Origin: Thalassotalea euphylliae
Lineage (GTDB): Bacteria; Pseudomonadota; Gammaproteobacteria; Enterobacterales; Alteromonadaceae
Length of the DNA: 64,000 nt
NCBI RefSeq assembly: GCF_003390375.1
Contig: NZ_QUOT01000001.1
Location: forward strand, 2,046,001-2,110,000
Reading direction: 5' to 3'
Shown here: in pieces, positions 34,371-42,905 of the stretch
Position numbering within the stretch: the stretch's first letter is position 1
Layout of the letters: every line of letters starts with the position of its first letter
Position numbers and translations under genes: made by a program
The notes under the pieces: model-generated
Databases searched by the model: none
Seen by the model: only the letters and a program-made list of their open reading frames with translations
Told to the model about the DNA's origin: nothing

Positions 34371-35291
34371 CTATTCACGAAAGCTATCAAGTTGCTGGCA
34401 CATATCAGCCAAGCCAACCAGCATATTGCTACTAAAGCGATGCATCACATCGCCATTGGTATGAATAATTTGCTGCTTTTTCACCGCAGGAATTTGCGGC
34501 CAATTTTGCCAGCCAGCATCCGGCTGCTTGTTGCCTTCACCGCTGCTGGCATCAGGTATGACAATCACATCAGGCATTGCCACCAAGACATTTTCAACAC
34601 TAACTTGCGGCGTTTTGGTTGGTGCATTAGCAAAGACATTATTGGCATTGCAGCTAGTTACCAGTTGGTTGATCCAACTGTCTTGATTAATGGTCATTAA
34701 CGGCGTTGACCATAGCTGATAGAACACCGACAGCGCTTGCTTGTCTTGGTATTGCGCTTCAATGTTGCTCAGTTGCGTCATAAACTGATCCGCTTTTTGT
34801 TGAGCTAATGCTTCTTGCCCAGTAAGCTTGCCAAGCATCACCAACTCTTTGGCAACATCAGCCAATGCCTTTGGTTCACTAAGCTGCACATTTAAGCCCA
34901 GTTCTCGCATTTTGGCTAAGTATTGCGCCTGATTGCCCCCTTGCCAAAACAAGATTAAGTCGGGCTGATAGCTAAGTAACTTTTCGATACTAATCCCCGC
35001 ATGTCCGCCAATGCGCGGAATTGCCTTGGCCGCTTCAGGGTGGTTGGCATAGTCAACGGTCGCAACAATGCGATCGCCGGCGCCAATTTCATAGAGCATT
35101 TCTACAATATGCGGCGCAAGGGCAACAATACGCTGCGCTGGTTTGGGCGCAGACGCGGTTTCTAGACTAGCGGCATCTGGTACTTTTTCTGTTGCTATTT
35201 CTGATGCCATTGCTTGTTCCACAGCAAAGCAATTTAGCAATACAAACAGCAGAAGAAAGTAGCTAGTAATTGAGCTTTTAAACAAAATCAT
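34371..35291 (-). CDS. btuF: Cobalamin-binding periplasmic protein of BtuCDF
   Basis: The 306-residue protein has a signal peptide. The substrate-binding fold begins RIVALAPHIVEMLYEIGAG, and YQPDLILFWQGGN is typical of BtuF/FepB-like proteins. A late V-I-V-I-P-D motif supports this. It delivers B12 from BtuB to the BtuCD permease. It follows the corrinoid adenosyltransferase gene by 15 bases, so it is part of the same leftward transcription unit. Confidence 0.85.
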   Translation of the reverse strand: MILFKSSITSYFLLLFVLLNCFAVEQAMASEIATEKVPDAASLETASAPKPAQRIVALAPHIVEMLYEIGAGDRIVATVDYANHPEAAKAIPRIGGHAGISIEKLLSYQPDLILFWQGGNQAQYLAKMRELGLNVQLSEPKALADVAKELVMLGKLTGQEALAQQKADQFMTQLSNIEAQYQDKQALSVFYQLWSTPLMTINQDSWINQLVTSCNANNVFANAPTKTPQVSVENVLVAMPDVIVIPDASSGEGNKQPDAGWQNWPQIPAVKKQQIIHTNGDVMHRFSSNMLVGLADMCQQLDSFRE

Positions 35292-35306
35292 AACTTAGTA
35301 CATTGT

Positions 35307-35927
35307 TTAGTAATCAAAGCCAACTTGGGCTTTTATGCCAGCATCGAATGCATGTTTTACATTTTTCACTTCGCTAACGGTATCCGCCAGTTCCACTAAT
35401 TTTCGATGGGCGGCACGTCCGGTAACCACAACAAACTGATGCTTAGGGCGATTGGCTAAACAGTCAATCACTTCATCAACCGGCAAATAATCATAGCTCA
35501 GCATATAGGTCAGCTCATCAAGCAAAACAATGTCTAGCTCAGGGTTGGCAAGCATTTCTTTAGCCCCTTGCCACGCGGTTTTCGCTGCCGCAATATCGGC
35601 TTCGCGATTTTGCGTTTCCCACGTAAAGCCGGTTGCCATTACGACAAACGGTACATCAAACTTTTCTAACAGCTTGCGCTCACCACAGTCCCACGTACCT
35701 TTGATAAACTGCACCACGCCTGCTTTTAAGCCATGACCCACAGCACGTGTTACTGTGCCAAAGCCAGCCGTGGTTTTACCTTTACCATTGCCGGTGATGA
35801 CCTGCAAAATACCGCGTTCTTCTTGTGCTGCCGAAATACGTTCATCAACTTTTTCTTTCAGTCGTTGTTGGCGTTTTTGGTGGTTATCCGAACGATTTGT
35901 CGATTTATCCACGTCACTCATTGCCAT
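35307..35927 (-). CDS. cobO: Corrinoid adenosyltransferase (BtuR/CobO type)
   Basis: The 206-residue enzyme converts cob(I)alamin to adenosylcobalamin using ATP. The Walker-type motif VITGNGKGKTTAGFG and the DIVLLDELTYMLSYDY motif with later V-V-V-T-G-R-A-A match BtuR/CobA. It overlaps the cobQ gene by 14 bases, so the two are translationally coupled. Confidence 0.92.
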   Translation of the reverse strand: MAMSDVDKSTNRSDNHQKRQQRLKEKVDERISAAQEERGILQVITGNGKGKTTAGFGTVTRAVGHGLKAGVVQFIKGTWDCGERKLLEKFDVPFVVMATGFTWETQNREADIAAAKTAWQGAKEMLANPELDIVLLDELTYMLSYDYLPVDEVIDCLANRPKHQFVVVTGRAAHRKLVELADTVSEVKNVKHAFDAGIKAQVGFDY

Positions 35928-37506
35928 GACGATAAAACTCCCGAGTTATGTCTAATAATCTGTCGATATCTAAGTGTTGTTCACACACTGCGGCCAAGCG
36001 TTCAAGCTCTTGCTCGCGGTGCAGATCTAAATCCAATGCAGGTGCTGCCGACTGTGGTTTAACCCAGTGCAAAATTGCTTGGGTTGGTGCAGGCTTATCA
36101 AATAGGCCGTGTAAGTAGGTGCCGATCACTTGCCCATCGCTTGAGATAAAGCCATCGTGAATTAATTGCCCTTGCTGGTTACGATAACGGGCAAAGGGCT
36201 GTGCCATCGCGCTTCCTTGGCTAATACCACAATGGATTTCATAGCCATGAATAACAATAGATTCTGCTGCCAATTTATTCTCAAGCACTTCACTTTCAAG
36301 CAATTCACTCTCAAGCAACAGCTCAGCAGCCACTTGCACAAGTGCTTTTTCTTCGGTGAGCTCGGTAACAAAATCGGCAAGACCTAAGGTGGTTTGCTCC
36401 GCAACACTTGATTCGATTCCACCAGGGTCGCAAATTTTATGGCCCAGCATTTGTAAACCGCCACAAATTCCCAGCACTTTACCGCCATAGCGCAAGTGCT
36501 GCTTGATTTGCTCTACCCACCCTTGCGCGGCTAAAAACTGGTAATCACCAATTACGTTTTTCGAGCCGGGTAGAATAATCAAATCACAGGCAGGAATGGC
36601 TTGCCCAACCCGCACATAATGAAGATTAACCGACGGGTTTAAACGCAGGCTATCAAAGTCGGTATGATTGGAAATATGCGGTACCAGCAATACCGCAATG
36701 TTAATTTGTTCAATTTGAGCATCGTTAACATTGGCAAGTGCTAACGCATCTTCGGCATCTAGTGCCAAGTCATGCAGGTAAGGTAAAACGCCAAGTACTG
36801 GCTTGCCGGTTTCTTGTTCAAGCCAATCAAGCCCAGATTGCAGCAAACTAATATCGCCGCGAAAGCGATTAATCACAAAGCCTTTTACCCTTGCTTGTTC
36901 AGTTGGCGACAGCAAGGCCAGTGTTCCCACTAAATGAGCAAACACGCCACCTTTGTCGATATCGGCAATAATAATTACTGGGCAATCGACTGCTTCGGCA
37001 AAGCCCATATTGGCAATATCGCCTGCGCGTAAATTAATTTCGGCAGGGCTGCCTGCTCCTTCCACCAACAAATATTGAAACTGCTCACTCAGTCGTTGAT
37101 AAGAGTCGAGCACCGCATTCATCGCGACTTTTTTGTAGTCTTGATAGGCTACCGCTTCCATATTATTTATCGCTTTGCCGTGCACTATTACTTGCGCACC
37201 AGTATCGGAATTTGGTTTCAGCAAAATGGGGTTAAAGTCCACTTGCGCGGGCACTTTTGCGGCTATTGCTTGCAGTGCTTGAGCACGGCCAATCTCGCCG
37301 ACTTCATCACTTTCTCCTATTGCCGCAACCGCGCTATTAAGTGCCATATTTTGTGGTTTAAATGGTGCGGTATTAAATTGACGGTTTGCCAAAGCGCGGC
37401 ATAAACCTGCAACGAGCGTGCTTTTACCCGCATCAGAGGTGGTGCCCTGTACCATCAAGGTTTGCATAGATAGGGTTTGCATAGTATCTCGAGTTTTCTC
37501 AGTCAT
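35914..37506 (-). CDS. cobQ: Cobyric acid synthase
   Basis: The 530-residue enzyme amidates the corrin ring side chains b, d, e and g using glutamine. The N-terminal MIR-like nucleotide-binding part has V-Q-G-T-T-S-D-A-G-K-S and PFKPQNMALNS. The class-I glutaminase half has GICGGLQMLG, with Cys as nucleophile, and YLHGLFD with the catalytic His. An E/L-rich insert (L-L-E-S-E-L-L-E-S-E-V-L-E-N) near residue 405 looks like a small tandem expansion. The locus has no full corrin pathway, so this enzyme probably serves corrinoid salvage. Confidence 0.92.
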   Translation of the reverse strand: MTEKTRDTMQTLSMQTLMVQGTTSDAGKSTLVAGLCRALANRQFNTAPFKPQNMALNSAVAAIGESDEVGEIGRAQALQAIAAKVPAQVDFNPILLKPNSDTGAQVIVHGKAINNMEAVAYQDYKKVAMNAVLDSYQRLSEQFQYLLVEGAGSPAEINLRAGDIANMGFAEAVDCPVIIIADIDKGGVFAHLVGTLALLSPTEQARVKGFVINRFRGDISLLQSGLDWLEQETGKPVLGVLPYLHDLALDAEDALALANVNDAQIEQINIAVLLVPHISNHTDFDSLRLNPSVNLHYVRVGQAIPACDLIILPGSKNVIGDYQFLAAQGWVEQIKQHLRYGGKVLGICGGLQMLGHKICDPGGIESSVAEQTTLGLADFVTELTEEKALVQVAAELLLESELLESEVLENKLAAESIVIHGYEIHCGISQGSAMAQPFARYRNQQGQLIHDGFISSDGQVIGTYLHGLFDKPAPTQAILHWVKPQSAAPALDLDLHREQELERLAAVCEQHLDIDRLLDITREFYRHGNE

Positions 37507-37527
37507 TATTGCACCTTCTCGTTACTT

Positions 37528-38637
37528 TTAGCGGCTTTGGCGGCGATAGCGCACCACCATTAACGACAAGAAAAAGCCACTACCCAGTAGCCCTGTGATA
37601 ATGCCGAGCGGTAATTCTTGGTGAGATAACAAGGTGCGGGCAATCACATCGACCCAGACCATAAACACGCCACCAAGTAAACAAACAGCAATTGGGTGAA
37701 TCACTTGCGCCTGTGAAACAAATAGCCGAACAATGTGCGGGATCATTAACCCAACAAAGCCAATACCGCCGCACACTGCGACTAAGCTTGCGGTCAGCAG
37801 TGAGCTTAATAGCAGCATAACTAAGCGAAATTTTGCGACATTCACGCCCAAAGTAATTGCACTTTCATCCCCTAACAGTAGGGCCGAAAGCTGACGACGA
37901 AACAGTAATACCGCCACTAACGTAGTTAACAATAAAGCCAAGGGCAGAATCAGTTGTAACCACTGGGCGCGAGCAAAGCTGCCCATAGTCCAGAAGATCA
38001 CCGCGCTGATAGCCTGTGGATCGCTAAAATATAACGTCACGCTAGTAATGGCGCTAAATAAGAACGACAAAGCGACACCAGCTAACAGCATAGATTCAAC
38101 CTGCCGACCAATAGCCGAACCTGCGACCGCCAGCAATATCGCAATGGCAATCAGTGCGCCAACGAATGCGGCAAACGATAAACTCAGTTGATTAACGAGC
38201 GGCGATAGCCAACTCTCGCTCTGGCCGAGTGCGGTGCCAGCAAAGGTCATAAACAGCACGACCCCAACCGTTGCCCCTGACGATATACCAAACAGATAGG
38301 GATCAGCGAGTGGATTGCGGGTCACGGTTTGCAGCATAAGTCCCGCCAGTGCGAGGCCGCCACCGGCAATAAAGGCCAATAAGGTACGCGGCATACGCAG
38401 TTGCCAAATAATTTGCTCGGCTAAGGCAGCACTTGTTGCGATGCCTTGCTCAGCGGGCTCAGTGGGCATAAATGGCTCAGTAGCTTGAAGATCGCCAATA
38501 ACAGCATAAAACGCTTGCTCAAGGCTAATCTCCGCCGCGCCAAAAGACAGGGCTGACACCAGCGAGAATAAAGACAAACCCAATAGCCCGAAAAACCAAA
38601 GTGTTGAGCTCTTGGTACGACTAATCATGCGCAGCAC
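37528..38637 (-). CDS. btuC: Cobalamin ABC transporter permease
   Basis: The 369-residue permease of the FecCD/BtuC family has about nine to ten helices. Features are RMPRTLLAFIAGGGLALAG, NPLADPYLFGISSGA and G-F-V-G-L-M-I-P-H-I-V-R in the L2 region contacting the ATPase. It overlaps the btuD stop by 17 bases, so the two are coupled. Confidence 0.92.
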   Translation of the reverse strand: MLRMISRTKSSTLWFFGLLGLSLFSLVSALSFGAAEISLEQAFYAVIGDLQATEPFMPTEPAEQGIATSAALAEQIIWQLRMPRTLLAFIAGGGLALAGLMLQTVTRNPLADPYLFGISSGATVGVVLFMTFAGTALGQSESWLSPLVNQLSLSFAAFVGALIAIAILLAVAGSAIGRQVESMLLAGVALSFLFSAITSVTLYFSDPQAISAVIFWTMGSFARAQWLQLILPLALLLTTLVAVLLFRRQLSALLLGDESAITLGVNVAKFRLVMLLLSSLLTASLVAVCGGIGFVGLMIPHIVRLFVSQAQVIHPIAVCLLGGVFMVWVDVIARTLLSHQELPLGIITGLLGSGFFLSLMVVRYRRQSR

Positions 38638-39511
38638 CTTGTTCTGCCGAGCTCTCTAATTTATTCTCTGAGCGATAGTGGTAAGTAATTAACGGGCTGC
38701 CATGCTCAGGGTGCGGCTGCAATTGGGCATTCACACCAAACACTTTGGCGAGCAACGGTTGAGTAAGCACTTGATTTGGTGCGCCATCGGCCACTAGTTC
38801 GCCATTGCTAAGTACCAGTAACCGATCACACATTGCGCTGGCTAAATTCAAATCGTGGAACGAGGCAAGCACCGTAATACCAAGTGATTTCGCTAAGTTA
38901 ATAATTTGAATTTGGTATTTAACATCAAGATGGCTGGTGGGCTCATCCATGATCAGCAAGCTAGGTTGTTGCACTATCGCACGGGCAATTAAAACCCGCT
39001 GTTTCTCACCACCAGAGAGGGAATCAAAGCTTTGCTTTGCTTTATCAAGCATCGCCACTTGCGTTAGGGCTTGTTGCACTTGCTGCTGTTCATTTAGGCT
39101 AGTGCGATGCCAAATCGAAGTGCGCGGTAATAAACCTAACTCCACCACATCAGTAACCGAGAGGTTAAAAAAGCTTGGTGATTCTTGTAGTACCACCGCC
39201 ACTTGTTGCGCATAAGCTTGCTGGATGTAAGTGTCGAGCGGTTGGCCTTGATAATATACTTGCCCAGTCGTAGGGCTGTGATAGCGATAAAGACAGCGCA
39301 ATAAGCTAGATTTACCCGCGCCATTGGGGCCAAGTAAGCCAACAAATTCACCTTGTTTTAGGTGAAAATTAATATCGCTTAAAATGACTTTGCGACCAGT
39401 TTGCCAACCAAGATCAGTAACAACGAGCTGTTGCCCACTTAAACTAGGATCTGAAGTTTTAGTCGCGTTCGCTTGTGCTGCTCGCTGCATCGCCTTTGCC
39501 AGTATCAACAA
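38621..39511 (-). CDS. btuD: Cobalamin ABC transporter ATPase
   Basis: The 296-residue protein has all ABC motifs: Walker A GPNGAGKSSLLR, Q loop V-V-L-Q-E-S, signature LSGGEKQRVLIARA, Walker B LLIMDEPTSHLD and the late H in SFHDLNLA. It is the first gene after the cobalamin riboswitch at 39625-39840 and the start of the leftward unit btuD-btuC-cobQ-cobO-btuF. Confidence 0.92.
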   Translation of the reverse strand: MLILAKAMQRAAQANATKTSDPSLSGQQLVVTDLGWQTGRKVILSDINFHLKQGEFVGLLGPNGAGKSSLLRCLYRYHSPTTGQVYYQGQPLDTYIQQAYAQQVAVVLQESPSFFNLSVTDVVELGLLPRTSIWHRTSLNEQQQVQQALTQVAMLDKAKQSFDSLSGGEKQRVLIARAIVQQPSLLIMDEPTSHLDVKYQIQIINLAKSLGITVLASFHDLNLASAMCDRLLVLSNGELVADGAPNQVLTQPLLAKVFGVNAQLQPHPEHGSPLITYHYRSENKLESSAEQGAAHD

Positions 39512-39624
39512 GCTATCATCACGATAGCCGCCAAATGTCGGCGCAGTTGCACAGCAAAGCCCGGCCAGTTAGACCGAAATGACAATGCCCGAGTAACCCG
39601 CTCGACTTGTTAAAATGAGGTGGT

Positions 39625-39840
39625 AAATACCGGTATCCTGACTAACAGCATCTCGACCTACACCTTCCCAAGTTTGTTCGCTAGCTTATCGCATTAGCAC
39701 TTCAATACTCAGTGGTTTACCAATTCTAGTCGCTCAAAATGAACGATGTTTTGGCAAATAGGCTGCTCTGTTTACAGTTGCGGGTACAGTTGAGGATTTT
39801 CACCCCATTCCCAAGCACTTACCTTGAGCGGCAATTATCA
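39625..39840 (-). ncRNA. Cobalamin riboswitch upstream of btuD operon
   Basis: Minus-strand sequence shows the canonical segments in order: GGGAATGGGGTGAAAATCC, then CTGTACCCGCAACTGT, and finally AGTCAGGATACCGG near the 5' side of the genes. About 110 bases remain to the btuD start. Expression of the transport and salvage genes should fall when adenosylcobalamin is available. Confidence 0.95.
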
Positions 39841-40017
39841 AGGCTGGCGCTAAAAAAGCAAGCATAACTGGCGATAACTTATACCGTACGCGCATTTAGG
39901 TGAGGCACATTGACCGCAATATCGACTCGATATCGATTAATTACAATTTATCATTGGTTAAGCGTTAAGCAATTCGTTAAAATCCGCGCAATTTTTTGTT
40001 AATAGCTTGTTACCTCG

Positions 40018-41421
40018 ATGCCTAGAAGTGAAAATTACTTAAAAAAGGAACTGTATTCTCTAATAAAAGAAGATGCGAAGATATTTGAATTTTTACAGTC
40101 TGGCGCCACTGATGGCATGTGGTATTGGGATCTAGAGCAGCCCGAAAATGAATGGATGAGCGATCGATTTTGGACTGAGCTTGGCTATGATCCGACGAAA
40201 AATTCGCATCACGCTTCAGAATGGCAAGATATAATCAACCAAGACGATTTGCAGTTAGCACTGGAAAACTTTCAAAAGCACTGCGATGATCCAAACCACC
40301 CTTACGACCAAGAAGTTCGCTATCGTCACAAAGATGGTTCCACCGTTTGGATTCGCTGTCGCGGCATCGTCATTCGCAATAGCAACAACCAACCCTATCG
40401 CATGCTTGGTGTCCACAGCAATATTACCGCACTAAAAGAAAGTGAAGCGCGTTACCGAACAAGCCTTAAGAAAATCGATCATGCCTATGCGTCAGTTAAA
40501 TTGGCACTAGAAGAAAGTGAGCGACTATTTGAAATGGCACCAGACGCTAACTTAAAGCTGGATGTCCGTGGCAATATTATTAAAGCTAACCAGCAAGCCG
40601 AAGAATTATTTGCCTGCCCTCGCAACAAACTAGAACAGCTAAGTGTTTTTAGTTTAGTGCCACTTGCTAAACTGGAAAAATACCAGCAAGCATTCAGACA
40701 GTATTTCGATCCTTGCTATACCGGAGACAGCCTTTTTAAAAAATCACTGGCCATTCTCGATTATGCTGGCCGCCCACTAACCATTGAAGTAACGCTTAAC
40801 CTAATTCCGACAAGAGCAGGGAAAATCGCACTTGCGACCATACGTGATATTTCGGAAAAAGAAGCCCTAATTCAATCGCTGCAACACCAACTAGAAGAAA
40901 ACCAAAAGCTACACGCTTTGGCCTTATCAGACCCTTTGACCAAAATTTTCAATAAGCGTCACTTTAACAATATGATGCTGGAAGAGCACAATAAAGCGGT
41001 TCGTCATCAACAGCGTTTATCCTTGATTCTCTTCGACATTGACCACTTTAAAGCAGTGAATGACAACTATGGTCACGATGTTGGCGACAAGGTGTTAATG
41101 CAACTAACCCTGTTTATTAAACAATTTGTGCGCGAGGAAGACACCTTTGCCCGAGTTGGCGGTGAAGAATTTGCCATTATTGCGCCATTTACCAACACAG
41201 ATGCAGCGTTAACTATCGCCGAACGTATTGTCGAAGAGTGCGCTAAACACCCGTTTGTGATTAATGATCAACAGCAAATAAACATCACGGTTAGTGTTGG
41301 TACCGCTTCCCTATCCAGCACAGATAAAACTTGGTCACCATTGTTTGAACGAGCTGACAAAGCGCTATATCAAGCCAAACGTTTAGGCCGCGACCAAGTT
41401 CAAGTTAGTGCGATTTTTTAA
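40018..41421 (+). CDS. PAS-PAS-GGDEF diguanylate cyclase
   Basis: The 467-residue soluble protein has two PAS domains: residues 25-145 with a PAC region (R-Y-R-H-K-D-G-S-T-V-W-I-R-C-R), and residues 175-285 starting LFEMAPDANLKLD. A GGDEF domain follows (about 305-467): DPLTKIFNKRHFN, LFDIDHFKAVNDNYGHDVGD and the active site RVGGEEF. It should make c-di-GMP from two GTP in response to a signal bound by the PAS domains. No EAL domain is present. It stands alone, divergent from the cobalamin operon. Confidence 0.92.
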   Translation: MPRSENYLKKELYSLIKEDAKIFEFLQSGATDGMWYWDLEQPENEWMSDRFWTELGYDPTKNSHHASEWQDIINQDDLQLALENFQKHCDDPNHPYDQEVRYRHKDGSTVWIRCRGIVIRNSNNQPYRMLGVHSNITALKESEARYRTSLKKIDHAYASVKLALEESERLFEMAPDANLKLDVRGNIIKANQQAEELFACPRNKLEQLSVFSLVPLAKLEKYQQAFRQYFDPCYTGDSLFKKSLAILDYAGRPLTIEVTLNLIPTRAGKIALATIRDISEKEALIQSLQHQLEENQKLHALALSDPLTKIFNKRHFNNMMLEEHNKAVRHQQRLSLILFDIDHFKAVNDNYGHDVGDKVLMQLTLFIKQFVREEDTFARVGGEEFAIIAPFTNTDAALTIAERIVEECAKHPFVINDQQQINITVSVGTASLSSTDKTWSPLFERADKALYQAKRLGRDQVQVSAIF

Positions 41422-41527
41422 GTTAAAGGGTTTAAGCTAAGAGCTACCAGCTAAACTTCTAAGTGAGTATTTTAGTCGCAATTCTCGAGCAGCTAAGCAC
41501 TGCATTAATGCGCTACCATCATATGGG

Positions 41528-42604
41528 TTAGCTCGCATTTGCTAAGCGCCCTGGCGCTACCAAGGCTTCAGACAATTGCTGTTTTAGTTGTTCTGGTTTA
41601 TCGACAGCAAGCCAGAGTTTGTTAACGGGCTCTGGCATTTGTCCCATCATTGCCATGTAAGTTTGTGGCTCGCTAAACACCAGTTCAATATTGGCGGTTT
41701 GACTCTTGTCGCTACCTGCGCCCTTCGCTTTACCAAGCAATAGTTGCTCTTGGTTATCTGTTTGCTGAAAATCCCCTAAATTAACCTCTGAAATGGCTTT
41801 AACGTCAATCACAATAAAACTCCAAAAGGCAGCATTAACCACTAGTTTGTCTCCTAATAGATAAACAGAGTAATGCCTTGCGATACGATGATTTGCCGTA
41901 CTAAAAATAACGCTGTAGAAGAAAAAGCTGGCAACAATAATCGCCACAAGCTCGCTCCAGCCTGCCAATAACCAATAACAGGTTGTGCCAAGCACTACAC
42001 AGCCTGTGAGCAATAACAACCAATGCCAACGCTGAGTCGAGTTTACCTGTAACTGCGCCAGCGCCTTTGCGTGGTTACGCGAGAATTTTGGAATAGCGTA
42101 ATACCAACTAGCTGGCTCCCATGCAAATGGCACAGCCAGCGTTAGCTTCTTGTCATCATCTTGGTACTGATTAAACGCATGAACGCGCGGATCGCCACTT
42201 AGCTTTCTGGCCTGCCATAGGCCTTTTACTATGGTCACCATCAAATACAATTCGATAATCAGCAAAACACCGATAATTGGATAGCGCAAATAGGTAATAA
42301 ATTCGAAATATTCTGCAATGTTGCTAGGAAAGCTGTAACGAGCGCATAACGCACTTAGTGAAAAGATCAGCAACATTTTCCAAGGCTTTTGCTGACCGGC
42401 TTTAATCACCCAAAACCAATACAACACAGGTAAGAAAATAAAGTAGCCAAATACCGCCAGCAGCAGTGGCGACATGGCGATTAAGTTGTCAGTGGTTAGT
42501 GCTGAGCTGAATGCTAACTGCTCTGGCAATAACTGAAAGCCTGCGGTAAACACCACTATGGCGGTCAATAAGAATTGCAGTTTTTTTCTAACAGGGGTGC
42601 GCAT
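41528..42604 (-). CDS. Unknown integral membrane protein, 358 aa
   Basis: The family is not recognised. There are about five or six hydrophobic segments: three or four in the first 140 residues and two near 195-240. A C-terminal soluble part rich in Q and K follows. The protein ends convergent with the diguanylate cyclase gene. Nothing in the neighbourhood gives a job for it. Confidence 0.7.
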   Translation of the reverse strand: MRTPVRKKLQFLLTAIVVFTAGFQLLPEQLAFSSALTTDNLIAMSPLLLAVFGYFIFLPVLYWFWVIKAGQQKPWKMLLIFSLSALCARYSFPSNIAEYFEFITYLRYPIIGVLLIIELYLMVTIVKGLWQARKLSGDPRVHAFNQYQDDDKKLTLAVPFAWEPASWYYAIPKFSRNHAKALAQLQVNSTQRWHWLLLLTGCVVLGTTCYWLLAGWSELVAIIVASFFFYSVIFSTANHRIARHYSVYLLGDKLVVNAAFWSFIVIDVKAISEVNLGDFQQTDNQEQLLLGKAKGAGSDKSQTANIELVFSEPQTYMAMMGQMPEPVNKLWLAVDKPEQLKQQLSEALVAPGRLANAS

Positions 42605-42905
42605 CGCTTCATCCTTGAATAATTTTTATAAGTACTCCCTATCAGTCAGCAAGCATAAAAATTTATTACACTATCTCCCCTAATTTATTGAGCTAGCTTT
42701 TTGTGCCACTAATTTATTAAGCGAATTTGTTGCGCCGCCAGTTTAATGCGCCGTTAGTTTACTGTGAAAAGATACATAGCTTATTGATTACTGATAACAA
42801 TTCTTGCTACAACTATTCTTGCTACCACCTTAGCAACTGGATATTTAACCAGTATCAAGTTACACTCGCTTTATCACTCTGCTAGCACTCACTTAATAAC
42901 ACTGC
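42605..42905. other. Divergent gap with no element seen
   Basis: This 301-base stretch lies between the starts of the membrane protein gene and topB. It is AT-rich with short imperfect repeats such as ATTCTTGCTAC. I see no gene, RNA or operator. Confidence 0.5.
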
